From the NCBI GenBank assembly GCA_022769125.1, contig JALEKN010000036.1, forward strand, positions 1 through 64,000: 64,000 nt of DNA. Direction: 5' to 3'. Below, piece after piece: positions 15,574 through 23,493 of the stretch (position 1 is its first letter; each line of letters begins with the position of its first letter). The DNA is from Agathobacter sp. (lineage in GTDB: Bacteria; Bacillota; Clostridia; Lachnospirales; Lachnospiraceae). Under the pieces are notes generated by a model. The model searched no databases. It was not told where the DNA came from and saw only the letters and a program-made list of their open reading frames with translations. Position numbers and translations under genes: made by a program.

Positions 15574-16647
15574 ATGCCGAAAGAGGAACAGCGAATGGAA
15601 AATACAGGCGATAAGAGAACTGCAAGAGAAATAATTACGGGATATACGGGACCGAAACTGAGGATTATGGAAGTGTGCGGCACACATACCCATGAGATCT
15701 TCCGCTTGGGGATAAGAGCACTTTTACCCAAAAATATCGAACTGATTTCGGGACCGGGATGCCCGGTATGTGTAACCCCGACCGGATATATCGATGAAGC
15801 AATCTGGCTTGCAAAGGAAAAAAGTGCAACAATCTGTACCTTCGGGGACCTGGTGAGAGTACCGGGAAGCAGCAAAAGCCTCGCGGGGGAAAGAGCAGAG
15901 GGGGGACATATACAGGTTGTGTATTCGCCGCTGGATGCAGAAATATATGCGAAGGAACACCCTGGTGAGCAGGTAGTATTTTTGTCCGTTGGATTCGAGA
16001 CAACAACACCGGCAAGCTGTTTGGCAGTAAAACAGGCAATAGAGGACGGATTGGATAACTTTTCAATTCTCACGGCAAATAAGACGATGCCGAGTGCATA
16101 TTATGCACTGAAGGACTCCGTAGATGTATACCTGTATCCGGGACATGTAAATGCGATAACAGGAACAAAACTATGCGAATCCCTTGTTGCGGATGGAATC
16201 AGTGGAGTTGTTGCGGGATTTACGGCAAAGGAACTTATGACGGCCCTTGCAGCGGCAATTATCAAGTCGCAGGAGGGAAAACCATTTTTCGTGAATGCAT
16301 ACCCGCGTGTCGTGACAAGAGAGGGAAGCCGTGAGGCACAGAAGATTGTGGCAGACATGATGGAGCCATGTGATGCGCAGTGGAGAGGGCTTGGAGTGAT
16401 AAAAAATTCAGGCATGAAACTTCGCAGTGCATATGGTTTGTACGATGCCAGATGTAAGTATCAGATTCCTGCAATCGAGGGCCATGAAAATCCTGCGTGC
16501 AGATGTGGAGAGGTATTACAGGGAAAATGTAAGTCTTCGGACTGCCCGCTTTTTGGAAAAAACTGTACCCCGGAACATCCGGTGGGAGCATGCATGGTAT
16601 CCAATGAGGGCGCATGCAGTGCATATTACTCTTACGCGAATATGTAA
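15574..16647 (+). CDS. hypD: HypD Fe-S scaffold protein for Fe(CN)2CO assembly
   Basis: 357 residues from ATG 15574; a second ATG at 15595 has a better ribosome site and would remove seven residues. Conserved elements are C35 in EVCGTHTHE, C63/C66 in GPGCPVC, SVGFETTTPA, YPGHVNAITG, and the C-terminal cysteine set that binds a [4Fe-4S] cluster (CRCGEVLQGKC, CPLFGKNCTPEHPVGACMVS, GACSAYY). HypD with HypC takes up iron and receives cyanide from HypE. It follows hypC with no gap. All catalytic residues I can recognise are present, so the Fe(CN)2CO unit should be made. Confidence 0.97.
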   Translation: MPKEEQRMENTGDKRTAREIITGYTGPKLRIMEVCGTHTHEIFRLGIRALLPKNIELISGPGCPVCVTPTGYIDEAIWLAKEKSATICTFGDLVRVPGSSKSLAGERAEGGHIQVVYSPLDAEIYAKEHPGEQVVFLSVGFETTTPASCLAVKQAIEDGLDNFSILTANKTMPSAYYALKDSVDVYLYPGHVNAITGTKLCESLVADGISGVVAGFTAKELMTALAAAIIKSQEGKPFFVNAYPRVVTREGSREAQKIVADMMEPCDAQWRGLGVIKNSGMKLRSAYGLYDARCKYQIPAIEGHENPACRCGEVLQGKCKSSDCPLFGKNCTPEHPVGACMVSNEGACSAYYSYANM

Positions 16648-16708
16648 ATATAAATATTTATTATAGAATATCAGATTCACCTGAATAGAAGATAAGGAGA
16701 AAAACAGA

Positions 16709-17713
16709 ATGAGTGAAACAGTTACCCTAGCGCATGGCGCAGGCGGACGTCAGACCAGTGAACTGATCGACCGGGTATTTAAGAGCCATTTTTCAAATTC
16801 CGATCTAACCGCGGATGATGCGGCAGTACTTACCCCTCCGGCGGGGCGTATGGCAATGACTACGGATGGATTTATTGTATCGCCTGCCTTTTTTGCAGGG
16901 GGAAATATCGGAAAGCTTTCTATCTGCGGTACAGTAAATGATTTGTCCTGCATGGGCGCAAAGCCGCTCTATCTGACCTGCTCATTTGTAATCGAAGAGG
17001 GATTTGAGATGGAAAAGCTGGAGCAGATAGCAGACGCGATGGCAAAGACGGCCGCAGAATGCGGAGTACGGATTGTGGCCGGAGATACCAAGGTCGCAGG
17101 GAAAGGACAGGTTGATGGTGTATTTATCACAACGACAGGTGTGGGAGAAATCCCGGATGGTGTGGAAACATCCGGTGCGAAAGCAAAGCCGGGAGATGTT
17201 ATTCTTGTGACCGGAGATATCGGCAGACATGGATGTACAATCCTTCTGGAGCGGGAAGACTTCGGAATTGATGCCAAGGTGACTAGTGACTGTGCACCGC
17301 TGTGGAATTGTGTCAAGGCGATGCTTGAAGTGACAAAAGATATTCATGTTATCCGCGATGCGACAAGAGGCGGTGTCGGAACGGTTCTATATGAGATTGC
17401 GGGGCAGAGTAATGTCGGAGTAAAAATCGATTCCGAAAAAGTTCCGGTTGAGCCACAGGTAAAGGGAGTGTGCAGGATGCTTGGATTAGAACCACTCTAT
17501 CTGGCCTGTGAGGGCCGCCTTGTTGTGGTTGTGCCAAGAGAACACGCCAATGAAGTTCTTACAACACTAAAGAATTGTAAGTATTCAGAAGGAGCCGCAG
17601 TTATCGGAGAAATTACAAAGGAACATGCAAAGAGTGTTGTAATGACAACGGAGATCGGTTCACAGACGATGCTTCCAAGACCGGGCGGGGAGCTTTTGCC
17701 GCGGATCTGCTAA
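16709..17713 (+). CDS. hypE: HypE carbamoyl dehydratase
   Basis: 334 residues of the PurM-like family. LAHGAGGRQTSELID, the glycine-rich MTTDGFIVSPAFF, VNDLSCMGAKP, IVAGDTKV and RDATRGGVGT are typical. The protein ends PRIC, so its last residue C334 is the cysteine that HypF carbamoylates and HypE dehydrates with ATP to a thiocyanate. It is intact, lies 61 nt after hypD and has its own ribosome site (AAGGAG). With HypF, HypC and HypD it completes the cyanide/iron branch. HypA and HypB, which insert nickel, and a hydrogenase protease are not seen nearby. Confidence 0.97.
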   Translation: MSETVTLAHGAGGRQTSELIDRVFKSHFSNSDLTADDAAVLTPPAGRMAMTTDGFIVSPAFFAGGNIGKLSICGTVNDLSCMGAKPLYLTCSFVIEEGFEMEKLEQIADAMAKTAAECGVRIVAGDTKVAGKGQVDGVFITTTGVGEIPDGVETSGAKAKPGDVILVTGDIGRHGCTILLEREDFGIDAKVTSDCAPLWNCVKAMLEVTKDIHVIRDATRGGVGTVLYEIAGQSNVGVKIDSEKVPVEPQVKGVCRMLGLEPLYLACEGRLVVVVPREHANEVLTTLKNCKYSEGAAVIGEITKEHAKSVVMTTEIGSQTMLPRPGGELLPRIC

Positions 17714-17735
17714 TAGAAAAGAGTGGGAGGAAGAT

Positions 17736-18005
17736 ATGACAACGAGAGTTGCGGTAATATCAATTATTGTGGAGCAAAACGGGGATACTGAGGAGCTGAA
17801 TCATCTGCTTAGTACATATGGAAATTATATTATCGGAAGAATGGGAATTCCCTACCGAAAGAAAAATATCAGCATCATCAGCGTTGCCATTGACGCACCG
17901 CAGGATGTTACAAGTACCCTGACCGGAAACATTGGCCAGCTTCAGGGAATCAGCAGTAAGACCGTCTATTCCCAGATTATCAGTGACATAGAGGAAACAT
18001 GTTAA
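17736..18005 (+). CDS. TM1266-type putative iron-only hydrogenase system regulator
   Basis: 89 residues matching the small ACT/NikR-C-like family named after TM1266, usually encoded beside [FeFe]-hydrogenase maturases. Typical features are ISIIVEQNG, the LNxxLSxYxxYIIGRMGIPY pattern and SVAIDAPQDVTSTLTG. It has no DNA-binding domain of its own, so regulation would need a partner. Here it sits between hypE and a second component-1-like pair and overlaps the next start by 7 nt. Its presence argues that the hydE/hydF part descends from an H-cluster maturation operon. Its molecular role is not established to my knowledge. Confidence 0.88.
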   Translation: MTTRVAVISIIVEQNGDTEELNHLLSTYGNYIIGRMGIPYRKKNISIISVAIDAPQDVTSTLTGNIGQLQGISSKTVYSQIISDIEETC

Positions 18006-19327
18006 AACAGATCGGAACGTATGGCGAAAATCGAAAAGATGAGATAAAAATCAAAAATGCGGAATTTCCGGCAATATTCCATGCCGGGCTCGAGTTTAAT
18101 GCTCCGGTGCACGGAACATGGAATATTGTCCATATAGGAATGCAGCTGCCGGAATCAATTCAGATTTATGTGTGCGCGCAAAACTGTATGCGGGGAGTTG
18201 TCCTTACTGCAGCAGAGATGAACGCAGCAGACCGTTTTTCATATGTGGTATTATCCGAAAGAGATATGATTGCCGGAGATGTTGAGGAAATAACAATCCG
18301 TGGTGTTATTGATGTTTTACAAAAGAGACAGCAGTTACCCCGGGCAGTTTTACTTTTTACGGTATGTGTGCATCACTTTTTGGGGTGTGATTATAACCGT
18401 ATTTACCGGGAATTGGAACAAAAATTTCCACAGATTGATTTTGTGAGGTGCTACATGGATCCCATTATGCAGAAGCAGGGCCTGACACCGGATCAGAAGC
18501 TGCGGCGTGCGATCTTGGAAAAACTCCCCCAATACTCCTCGATAGAAAGAAAACTTGCTATTTTAGGGAGCGATTTTGCTTACGATACCGAAAGCGGATT
18601 GTTCGGGCTGTTAAGGCAGGAAGGCTGCGAAATCGTGCAGAGCAGAACCTGCAGCACTTACGATGAATTTTTGCAGATGGCACAGGCAGAAGTATTTGTC
18701 TGCGTGTACCCTCCGGCGAAAATCGGCACAGAGCAGACGGCAAAACGGCTGGGGCGCACATTTTTCTACTTACCAGCAAGCTTTGACTATGCATTGATTG
18801 AACGACAGGCGGAAATCCTTGGAAACTATTTCGCAGTTACAACAAAAGAATTGAAAAATGAGAGAAGGCTGGCAGAGGAGGCGTTAGATAAGGCATTTTC
18901 TGTCATAGGGACAACACCAATTGCAATCGACTATACCGTGCACCCACGTCCACTTGGACTGGCGAGGCTGTTGCTGTCCCATGGATTTTTTGTTGATACG
19001 ATCTATATAGATACGGTGAGCAAAGAGGAGGAAGCAGACTTTATTTGGCTGAAAGAGCATGTGCCGGAATTAAAACTTTCTGCTACCATACAGGTGTCAA
19101 AACGCATCGCGGTACGAGGAAGAAACAAAAAGGTGCTCGCAATCGGACAAAAGGCTGCATGGTTTGAAGACACACCATGGTTTGTCAATATGGTATCCGG
19201 AGGAAATCTATATGGATACTCCGGGATCTGCGAGATGACCAATCTTATGACGGATGCATTTTTAAACCCAAAAGATACGAAGGATATTGTGCCGCGCAAG
19301 GGATGGGGGTGTGACAGCTGCCTATGA
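17999..19327 (+). CDS. Nitrogenase component 1-like protein, pair B, large subunit
   Basis: 442 residues, distantly paralogous to the 10496-11839 protein. C59 and C63 (VCAQNCMRG) sit at the first cluster-cysteine position, LSERDMIAGDVEEIT is the ExDxxxG motif, and C123/C130 (LFTVCVHHFLGCD) stand at the second. The protein ends GWGCDSCL, a CxxC tail absent from pair A that could bind metal or take part in thiol exchange. It overlaps the TM1266-type gene by 7 nt and its partner by 4 nt. By analogy with NifDK and NifEN, one pair may be the catalytic complex and the other the assembly scaffold; which is which cannot be read from sequence alone. Confidence 0.82.
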   Translation: MLKQIGTYGENRKDEIKIKNAEFPAIFHAGLEFNAPVHGTWNIVHIGMQLPESIQIYVCAQNCMRGVVLTAAEMNAADRFSYVVLSERDMIAGDVEEITIRGVIDVLQKRQQLPRAVLLFTVCVHHFLGCDYNRIYRELEQKFPQIDFVRCYMDPIMQKQGLTPDQKLRRAILEKLPQYSSIERKLAILGSDFAYDTESGLFGLLRQEGCEIVQSRTCSTYDEFLQMAQAEVFVCVYPPAKIGTEQTAKRLGRTFFYLPASFDYALIERQAEILGNYFAVTTKELKNERRLAEEALDKAFSVIGTTPIAIDYTVHPRPLGLARLLLSHGFFVDTIYIDTVSKEEEADFIWLKEHVPELKLSATIQVSKRIAVRGRNKKVLAIGQKAAWFEDTPWFVNMVSGGNLYGYSGICEMTNLMTDAFLNPKDTKDIVPRKGWGCDSCL

Positions 19328-20520
19328 ATCATACATATCGAATCATTCCGGTATACACCGGTGATGTGTCAGGAGTTGCCTCTGCGTTATACGAGCTTGG
19401 GGGGATGGTGGTAATCCATGATCCTTCCGGGTGCAATTCAACTTATAATACGCATGATGAAACCAGATGGTATGACAAAGAGAGCCTGATCTTTATTTCC
19501 GGACTTTCTGAGAGGGATGCTGTTTTAGGAAACGACCGGAAGCTGATCGAGGATGTCACGGAGGCTGCACTTGAACTTCATCCGGCATTTATTGCACTTA
19601 CAAACTCTCCGATTCCATTCATGAATGGAACGGATTTTCTGGCGATTGCCAGAGTAATAGAAAAGAGAACAGGTATTCCGGCTTTTTATGTTCCGGCAAA
19701 CGGAATGCACGATTATACAGTCGGTGCAGGTGCGGCTTTTGCAGCGCTTGCAGGCTATATGAACAAAGAATGCATTGCTCAGCGGGTGGAGAAAGAAAAT
19801 GTTGTCAAAATGAATATTTTAGGAGTGACTCCATTGGATTTTGATGCGGCAGGCGCCGTCATGAAAATGGAGAACATGATGACGGCTCATGGATTCGAAA
19901 TCGTAGCGGATCTTGGAATGGGAGAACATGCAGACAATTGGAAAAATGCGCCCCATGCACAGGTAAATCTGGTCGTTTCAGCAGCGGGTCTTCCTCTGGC
20001 AGAGGAGATGGAAAAGCGCTACCGGATTCCATATGTTGTGGGAATTCCAACCGGGAAATTTGCAAAGATATTGTTTGAATCATTGAGGAAAGCAGCGCAG
20101 AGTGGGAAAAATGTGGATGCATTTCAAGCTGCTATGGAACAGGCAGACATCAGGGAAAAGAAAAATTTCCTCTTTATTGGTGAAGCGGTAACGATGAAAT
20201 CAATTGCGGCGGCAATTGCATTGGAAAAGGGTGTGATTGTGCGTATCGTGTGCCCGCTTGAGAACGGAGCAAAGCTGTTGACCGGGGAGGATGCACAGAT
20301 AGAAGGGGAAGAAGAACTCGAAATGCTGCTCGGGCAGCAGGCAAAGGAGGAGACAACTGTTGTTGCGGACCCTTTGTACGAGCCGGTCATGCCGGAGAAC
20401 GTGCGTTTTATTCCGCTGTCCCACGAGGCCTTTTCCGGGCGTTGTTTTGCAAAACAAAGAATCTGCACGGTGGGGGATCCGGCAGATGTTTTAACATACC
20501 TGGAAGAACAGGGCGTGTAG
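19324..20520 (+). CDS. Nitrogenase component 1-like protein, pair B, small subunit
   Basis: 398 residues, paralogous to the 11836-12882 protein. Shared N-terminal features are TGDVSGVASALYELGG, HDPSGCNST with C37, DETRW, and SGLSERDAVLGNDRKL. The second cluster position reads LTNSPIPFMNGTD, again without cysteine. HDPSGC resembles the HGPxGC motif of NifD/E-type proteins more closely than the CDAGGC of pair A. The C-terminal third is acidic and ends with a short helix. It starts inside the stop of the preceding gene (ATGA), consistent with a stoichiometric complex. Function is unknown; it is most likely a component of a scaffold or reductase that receives electrons from the NifH-like protein. 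Confidence 0.82.
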   Translation: MNHTYRIIPVYTGDVSGVASALYELGGMVVIHDPSGCNSTYNTHDETRWYDKESLIFISGLSERDAVLGNDRKLIEDVTEAALELHPAFIALTNSPIPFMNGTDFLAIARVIEKRTGIPAFYVPANGMHDYTVGAGAAFAALAGYMNKECIAQRVEKENVVKMNILGVTPLDFDAAGAVMKMENMMTAHGFEIVADLGMGEHADNWKNAPHAQVNLVVSAAGLPLAEEMEKRYRIPYVVGIPTGKFAKILFESLRKAAQSGKNVDAFQAAMEQADIREKKNFLFIGEAVTMKSIAAAIALEKGVIVRIVCPLENGAKLLTGEDAQIEGEEELEMLLGQQAKEETTVVADPLYEPVMPENVRFIPLSHEAFSGRCFAKQRICTVGDPADVLTYLEEQGV

Positions 20521-20536
20521 AAAAGGAGGTCATTGT

Positions 20537-21736
20537 ATGTCATTGAATGAGACCCCATCCGGGGAACGTGTACACATTGGATTTTTTGGAAGGGGAAATG
20601 CTGGCAAGTCAAGTCTGGTGAATGCGGTTACAAGACAGGAACTGTCGGTTGTATCGGATACACTTGGAACAACGACCGATGCGGTAAGCAAGGCAATGGA
20701 GCTTCTTCCGATGGGACCGGTCGTTATCATTGATACACCGGGATTTGATGATGAGGGAAGCCTCGGACAGCTGCGTGTGAAGAAAACCAGGCAGGTACTT
20801 GCAAAAACAGATATTGCGGTGCTGGTTGCAGACATTGGTGCAGGACTTGGGGTCTGCGAGTTGGAGCTGATTGATATATTTAAGGAACAGAAGACTCCCT
20901 TTCTCATAGCCTGGAATAAGGCAGACCTGCTGGAAGAAGATGCAATACGGCCTGCTGTGGATGGATGTGAGCAGATGTATGTCAGCGCTCTTGCAAAGAC
21001 GAATATCGAGGAACTGAAAGAAAAAATTGCATCAATGACGGTTTCATCACAGACAGCGCCTCCAATCGTGGGCGATCTTGTAAAACCAATGGCAAAGGTG
21101 GTTCTTGTCATACCGATTGACGAATCGGCACCGAAAGGACGTCTTATTCTGCCACAGCAACAGGTAATCCGTGAGCTGCTGGAGGCTGGCGCTGTTTCTA
21201 TCTGTGTCAGGGAGACGGAGCTGGCAGGATTACTTAACGATATGATGCCGCAAAAGCCGGATCTGGTCATTACGGATAGCCAGGCATTTAAACGCGTGGC
21301 AGCGGATGTCCCAAAGGATGTACTTCTCACTTCGTTTTCGATTCTGATGGCACGCCATAAGGGTTTTCTGGAGGAGGCAGTGCAGGGATGCCGCATGATT
21401 GACAAACTGAAGGAAAACGATAAGGTGCTGATTGCGGAAGGATGTACACATCACAGACAGTGCAATGACATCGGGAGTGTGAAAATTCCGCGGTGGCTGA
21501 GAGAACATGTGGGCGCACAGCTTATGATTGAAACATGCTCAGGAAGGGATTTCCCGGATGATTTAAGTCAATATGCGCTGGTTATTCACTGTGGCGGTTG
21601 TATGTTAAATGAGAGAGAAGTGCTTTCGCGCATGGAGCGTGCAAAGAGACAGGGAGTTCCATTTACCAATTATGGGACAGCAATTGCCTATATGAACGGA
21701 ATCTTAGAGCGCAGCATTGAGGTTATTTACGGATAG
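20537..21736 (+). CDS. hydF: HydF, [FeFe]-hydrogenase H-cluster maturation GTPase
   Basis: 399 residues. The N-terminal GTPase domain has G1 GRGNAGKSS, G3 DTPG and G4 NKAD. A dimerisation region follows, then the C-terminal cluster domain with the HydF signature CxHx45HCxxC (GCTHHRQC, then HCGGCM). HydF is the scaffold on which the [2Fe] H-subcluster is built before transfer to HydA. All motifs look intact. It follows pair B by 16 nt and precedes hydE. No hydA or hydG is present in the window, so this copy may be dedicated to the local cluster or may also serve a hydrogenase encoded elsewhere. Confidence 0.96.
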   Translation: MSLNETPSGERVHIGFFGRGNAGKSSLVNAVTRQELSVVSDTLGTTTDAVSKAMELLPMGPVVIIDTPGFDDEGSLGQLRVKKTRQVLAKTDIAVLVADIGAGLGVCELELIDIFKEQKTPFLIAWNKADLLEEDAIRPAVDGCEQMYVSALAKTNIEELKEKIASMTVSSQTAPPIVGDLVKPMAKVVLVIPIDESAPKGRLILPQQQVIRELLEAGAVSICVRETELAGLLNDMMPQKPDLVITDSQAFKRVAADVPKDVLLTSFSILMARHKGFLEEAVQGCRMIDKLKENDKVLIAEGCTHHRQCNDIGSVKIPRWLREHVGAQLMIETCSGRDFPDDLSQYALVIHCGGCMLNEREVLSRMERAKRQGVPFTNYGTAIAYMNGILERSIEVIYG

Positions 21737-21760
21737 AAAATAAGCCGAAAGGATGTAGAG

Positions 21761-22810
21761 ATGACAACGGAAAAGATGAATTTGATTGAAAAACTGTATC
21801 AGACACACGACTTAAGTGATGATGGATTTCTATGTCTGCTCGGAGGAATGACAGAAGCGGAAACACAGCTGCTGTATGAGAAGGCGAGATTGGCTGCGAC
21901 AAAGATATATCAGAAGCAGATTTATCTGCGCGGGCTGATCGAATTCACAAATATCTGTAAGAATAATTGCTTCTATTGCGGAATACGAAGGGGCAATACA
22001 AACGTGCATCGTTACCGGCTCGGGGAAGAAGAAATCGTTGCCTGTGCAAAAAAGGGATATGCACTCGGATTCCGGACAATCGTGTTGCAGGGCGGTGAAG
22101 ATCCTTACTATACAGATGAGCAGATCTGCTCCATTGTCAGAAAAATCAAACAGGAATGTCCGGATGCCGCTGTGACACTGTCAATCGGAGAGAAAGAACA
22201 TGACAGTTACCAGGCTTATTTTGATGCGGGCGCTGATCGATATTTATTGCGGCATGAAACCGCAGATGAGAAGCACTACGGAATGCTTCATCCGGCAGAA
22301 CTTTCCGGAGCACATCGAAAAAGGTGTCTGAGAGATTTGAAGGAGATTGGTTATCAGGTGGGATGCGGGATCATGGTCGGAGCTCCTTATCAGACAAGGG
22401 AGCATATTCTTGAGGATATTCGGTTTATGCAGGAATTGCAGCCACATATGATTGGAATCGGACCATTTATTCCACATAAGGATACGCCATTTGCAAAGGA
22501 ACCTGCGGGAACCCTTTCGGATACACTTGCACTTCTTGGAATCCTGAGACTGGCTTTTCCGAATGTTTTACTCCCTGCGACAACTGCACTAGGGACAATT
22601 CATCCACAAGGGAGAGAACTTGGTGTTCTTGCAGGTGCGAATGTCATTATGCCAAATCTGTCTCCGACAAGCGTCAGAAAAGATTATATGCTGTATGATG
22701 GAAAGATCTGTACCGGAGAAGAGGCTGCGGAATGCCACCACTGCATTGAGCGCAGAATGGAACGAATCGGATATCAGGTTGTCGTGGAACGCGGTGATTA
22801 CAGGGAATAA
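21761..22810 (+). CDS. hydE: HydE, radical SAM protein of H-cluster assembly
   Basis: 349 residues. The radical SAM triad CxxxCxxC is C66, C70, C73 (NICKNNCFYCG). VLQGGEDPYYTD, GCGIMVGAPYQT and GIGPFIPHKDTPF are HydE-like. A second cysteine set C317, C325, C328 has the spacing (Cx7Cx2C) of the accessory cluster in Thermotoga HydE. HydE acts on the Fe(CO)2(CN)-cysteine synthon from HydG during H-cluster assembly. HydG is not seen here while HypCDEF are, so the iron-CO/CN donor for this HydE could be different. BioB and PylB are relatives, but the motifs and the hydF neighbour favour HydE. Confidence 0.94.
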   Translation: MTTEKMNLIEKLYQTHDLSDDGFLCLLGGMTEAETQLLYEKARLAATKIYQKQIYLRGLIEFTNICKNNCFYCGIRRGNTNVHRYRLGEEEIVACAKKGYALGFRTIVLQGGEDPYYTDEQICSIVRKIKQECPDAAVTLSIGEKEHDSYQAYFDAGADRYLLRHETADEKHYGMLHPAELSGAHRKRCLRDLKEIGYQVGCGIMVGAPYQTREHILEDIRFMQELQPHMIGIGPFIPHKDTPFAKEPAGTLSDTLALLGILRLAFPNVLLPATTALGTIHPQGRELGVLAGANVIMPNLSPTSVRKDYMLYDGKICTGEEAAECHHCIERRMERIGYQVVVERGDYRE

Positions 22811-22827
22811 AGGAAAGGTGTCCTAAA

Positions 22828-23481
22828 ATGATAGAGGTATCTCATATACAAAAGACCTACGGAAAAAAGAAAGTACTTACAGATATCAGTTTCTGTGCAA
22901 AGCCCGGAGAGTGCATTGCAATTGCAGGAAAAAACGGATGTGGAAAATCAACTTTGCTGCAGATACTTTCGGGTGTTGTAAGGGCGGATAGCGGATCAAT
23001 ACAGCTATGGAATGAGGCTGCAACACCAAAGACAATACGAAAATACTGCGGCTATGTACCGCAGGAGAATCCACTCATGGAAGAGATGAGCGTCCGGGAT
23101 AATCTGCGTTTGTGGAAGGGAAAAAACAGGCATATGACGGAACAGGTGATCCGGCAGTTTGAGCTGGACGATCTGCTGGGGCAGAAAGTAAGGACGCTTT
23201 CCGGGGGGATGAAGCGGCGGCTGGCAATCGCGTGTGCACTTTTAAAGCTGCCACCTGTCATGATCATGGATGAACCGACTACCGCATTGGATTTATATTA
23301 CAAGGAAAGTATCCGGCAGTGGATGGGGCAGTACCTTGCGGGAAATGGCACCATCCTCATGACAACGCACGATGAGGCGGAGATTGCAAATGCAACGAGG
23401 TGCTTTGTCCTAAGAGAGGGAGTGTTGTCGGAAACACCGAAGGAATCTGTAAGGGATGCAATCCTCTCAGAGAAAGAGTAG
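22828..23481 (+). CDS. ABC transporter ATP-binding protein
   Basis: 217 residues with a complete set of motifs: Walker A AGKNGCGKSTLL, Q-loop GYVPQEN, signature LSGGMKRRL, Walker B PPVMIMDEP and H-loop MTTHDE. The size and following permeases fit an ABC-2 type exporter (CcmA/DrrA-like). It starts 17 nt after hydE and is followed by two permease genes, so it is the last functional block of the cluster. The cargo is unknown; the linkage suggests it may be related to the metallocofactor pathway, but this is inference. Confidence 0.9.
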   Translation: MIEVSHIQKTYGKKKVLTDISFCAKPGECIAIAGKNGCGKSTLLQILSGVVRADSGSIQLWNEAATPKTIRKYCGYVPQENPLMEEMSVRDNLRLWKGKNRHMTEQVIRQFELDDLLGQKVRTLSGGMKRRLAIACALLKLPPVMIMDEPTTALDLYYKESIRQWMGQYLAGNGTILMTTHDEAEIANATRCFVLREGVLSETPKESVRDAILSEKE

Positions 23482-23493
23482 GGAATAACGGAT

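Noticed and set aside
9695-20520. A true nitrogenase (N2 fixation) operon
   Set aside because: No NifB is present, subunits are short, the second-type subunits lack the second P-cluster cysteine, and I could not find the FeMo-co Cys/His ligand motifs. The neighbours are hyp and hyd genes, not nif.
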